Origin: Gammaproteobacteria bacterium
GTDB taxonomy: Bacteria > Pseudomonadota > Gammaproteobacteria > SZUA-229
Direction of reading: 5' to 3'
DNA: 16,643 nucleotides
Assembly: GCA_030641945.1 (NCBI GenBank)
Contig: DAOWLL010000003.1
Location: 1 to 16,643, forward strand
Position numbers and translations under genes: made by a program. Under the pieces are notes generated by a model. The model saw only the letters and a list, made by a program, of their open reading frames with translations. It did no database searches and had not been told where the DNA came from. This document shows, one piece after another, positions 16,476 through 16,643 of this stretch; the first letter of the stretch is position 1; each line of letters opens with the position of its first letter.

Positions 16476-16643
16476 AAACCGGATTACTGTCGACCCGTTA
16501 GCCCGCATATTGCATGAAGGATCTGGATTTTAGGGGCAAGCGGGTTAATGATCTGCTTTTCACTGTTGGATTCATGCTATAAGGCCATTGAACCGCTGGA
16601 TGCCGGGAAGGAACAGGACATATGTCCACAGATAAACGCAGAT
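16476..16643. other. Non-coding tail with start of another dispersed repeat
   Basis: No credible gene is seen. The stretch GTTAGCCCGCATATTGCATG near its start (16498-16517) looks like repeat or insertion-element-derived DNA, and GCGGGTTAA (16541-16549) is loosely complementary to part of it. GGACATATGTCC (16616-16627) is a perfect 12-bp palindrome. The window ends in GTCCACAGATAAACGCAGAT, another motif commonly found in intergenic repeats. It may continue past the edge. Confidence 0.35.

Overview
The window looks like chromosomal DNA of a free-living gammaproteobacterium. The gene set (ettA, rarA, lolA, ftsK, trxB, aat) and the order ftsK-lolA-rarA with trxB diverging upstream match the E. 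coli trxB-lrp-ftsK-lolA-rarA neighbourhood. The base composition is mixed, with no sign of a phage or plasmid. Several intergenic gaps carry CACAGAG/CTCTGTG, GCGTC and GGTGGGC/GCCCACC repeats of the kind scattered through many environmental proteobacterial genomes. The species cannot be named from this sequence.

Layout. (1) 1-1098: 3' two thirds of ettA, an ABC-F ribosome-binding ATPase. (2) 1166-4598: a cyclic-di-GMP neighbourhood. A cytoplasmic GGDEF-EAL protein (+) faces a convergent minus-strand set: a 36-residue one-helix membrane peptide, a PhnD-like periplasmic binding protein and a single-domain PilZ protein. A 159-bp miniature inverted-repeat element with a TTAG target duplication sits exactly where the two convergent genes meet. 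(3) 4724-10256 (-): ald, ftsK, lolA, rarA, probably read in that order from the gap at 10257-10368. (4) 10369-12477 (+): trxB and a FemAB/DUF482-type acyltransferase-like gene. (5) 12478-12950: a nested, about 350-bp palindromic repeat and then a promoter-like sequence. (6) 12951-14796 (+): an orphan amino-acid-type binding protein, a small exported protein of unknown function, and aat. (7) 14797-15044: a second repeat-filled gap. (8) 15045-16475 (+): a lipase maturation factor family membrane protein. (9) 16476-16643: non-coding, ending in another dispersed repeat.

How the genes work together. The core genes cover translation (EttA), chromosome segregation (FtsK), lipoprotein export (LolA), fork rescue (RarA), thiol redox (TrxB) and N-end-rule tagging (Aat). 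The accessory part is the c-di-GMP group: one protein that could make and/or degrade the second messenger, next to a small PilZ receptor and a periplasmic binding protein. I did not find a clearly new multi-gene system. The most distinctive structures are the miniature element that separated two formerly overlapping convergent genes and rewrote the C-terminus of one, and the nested palindrome at 12514-12863.
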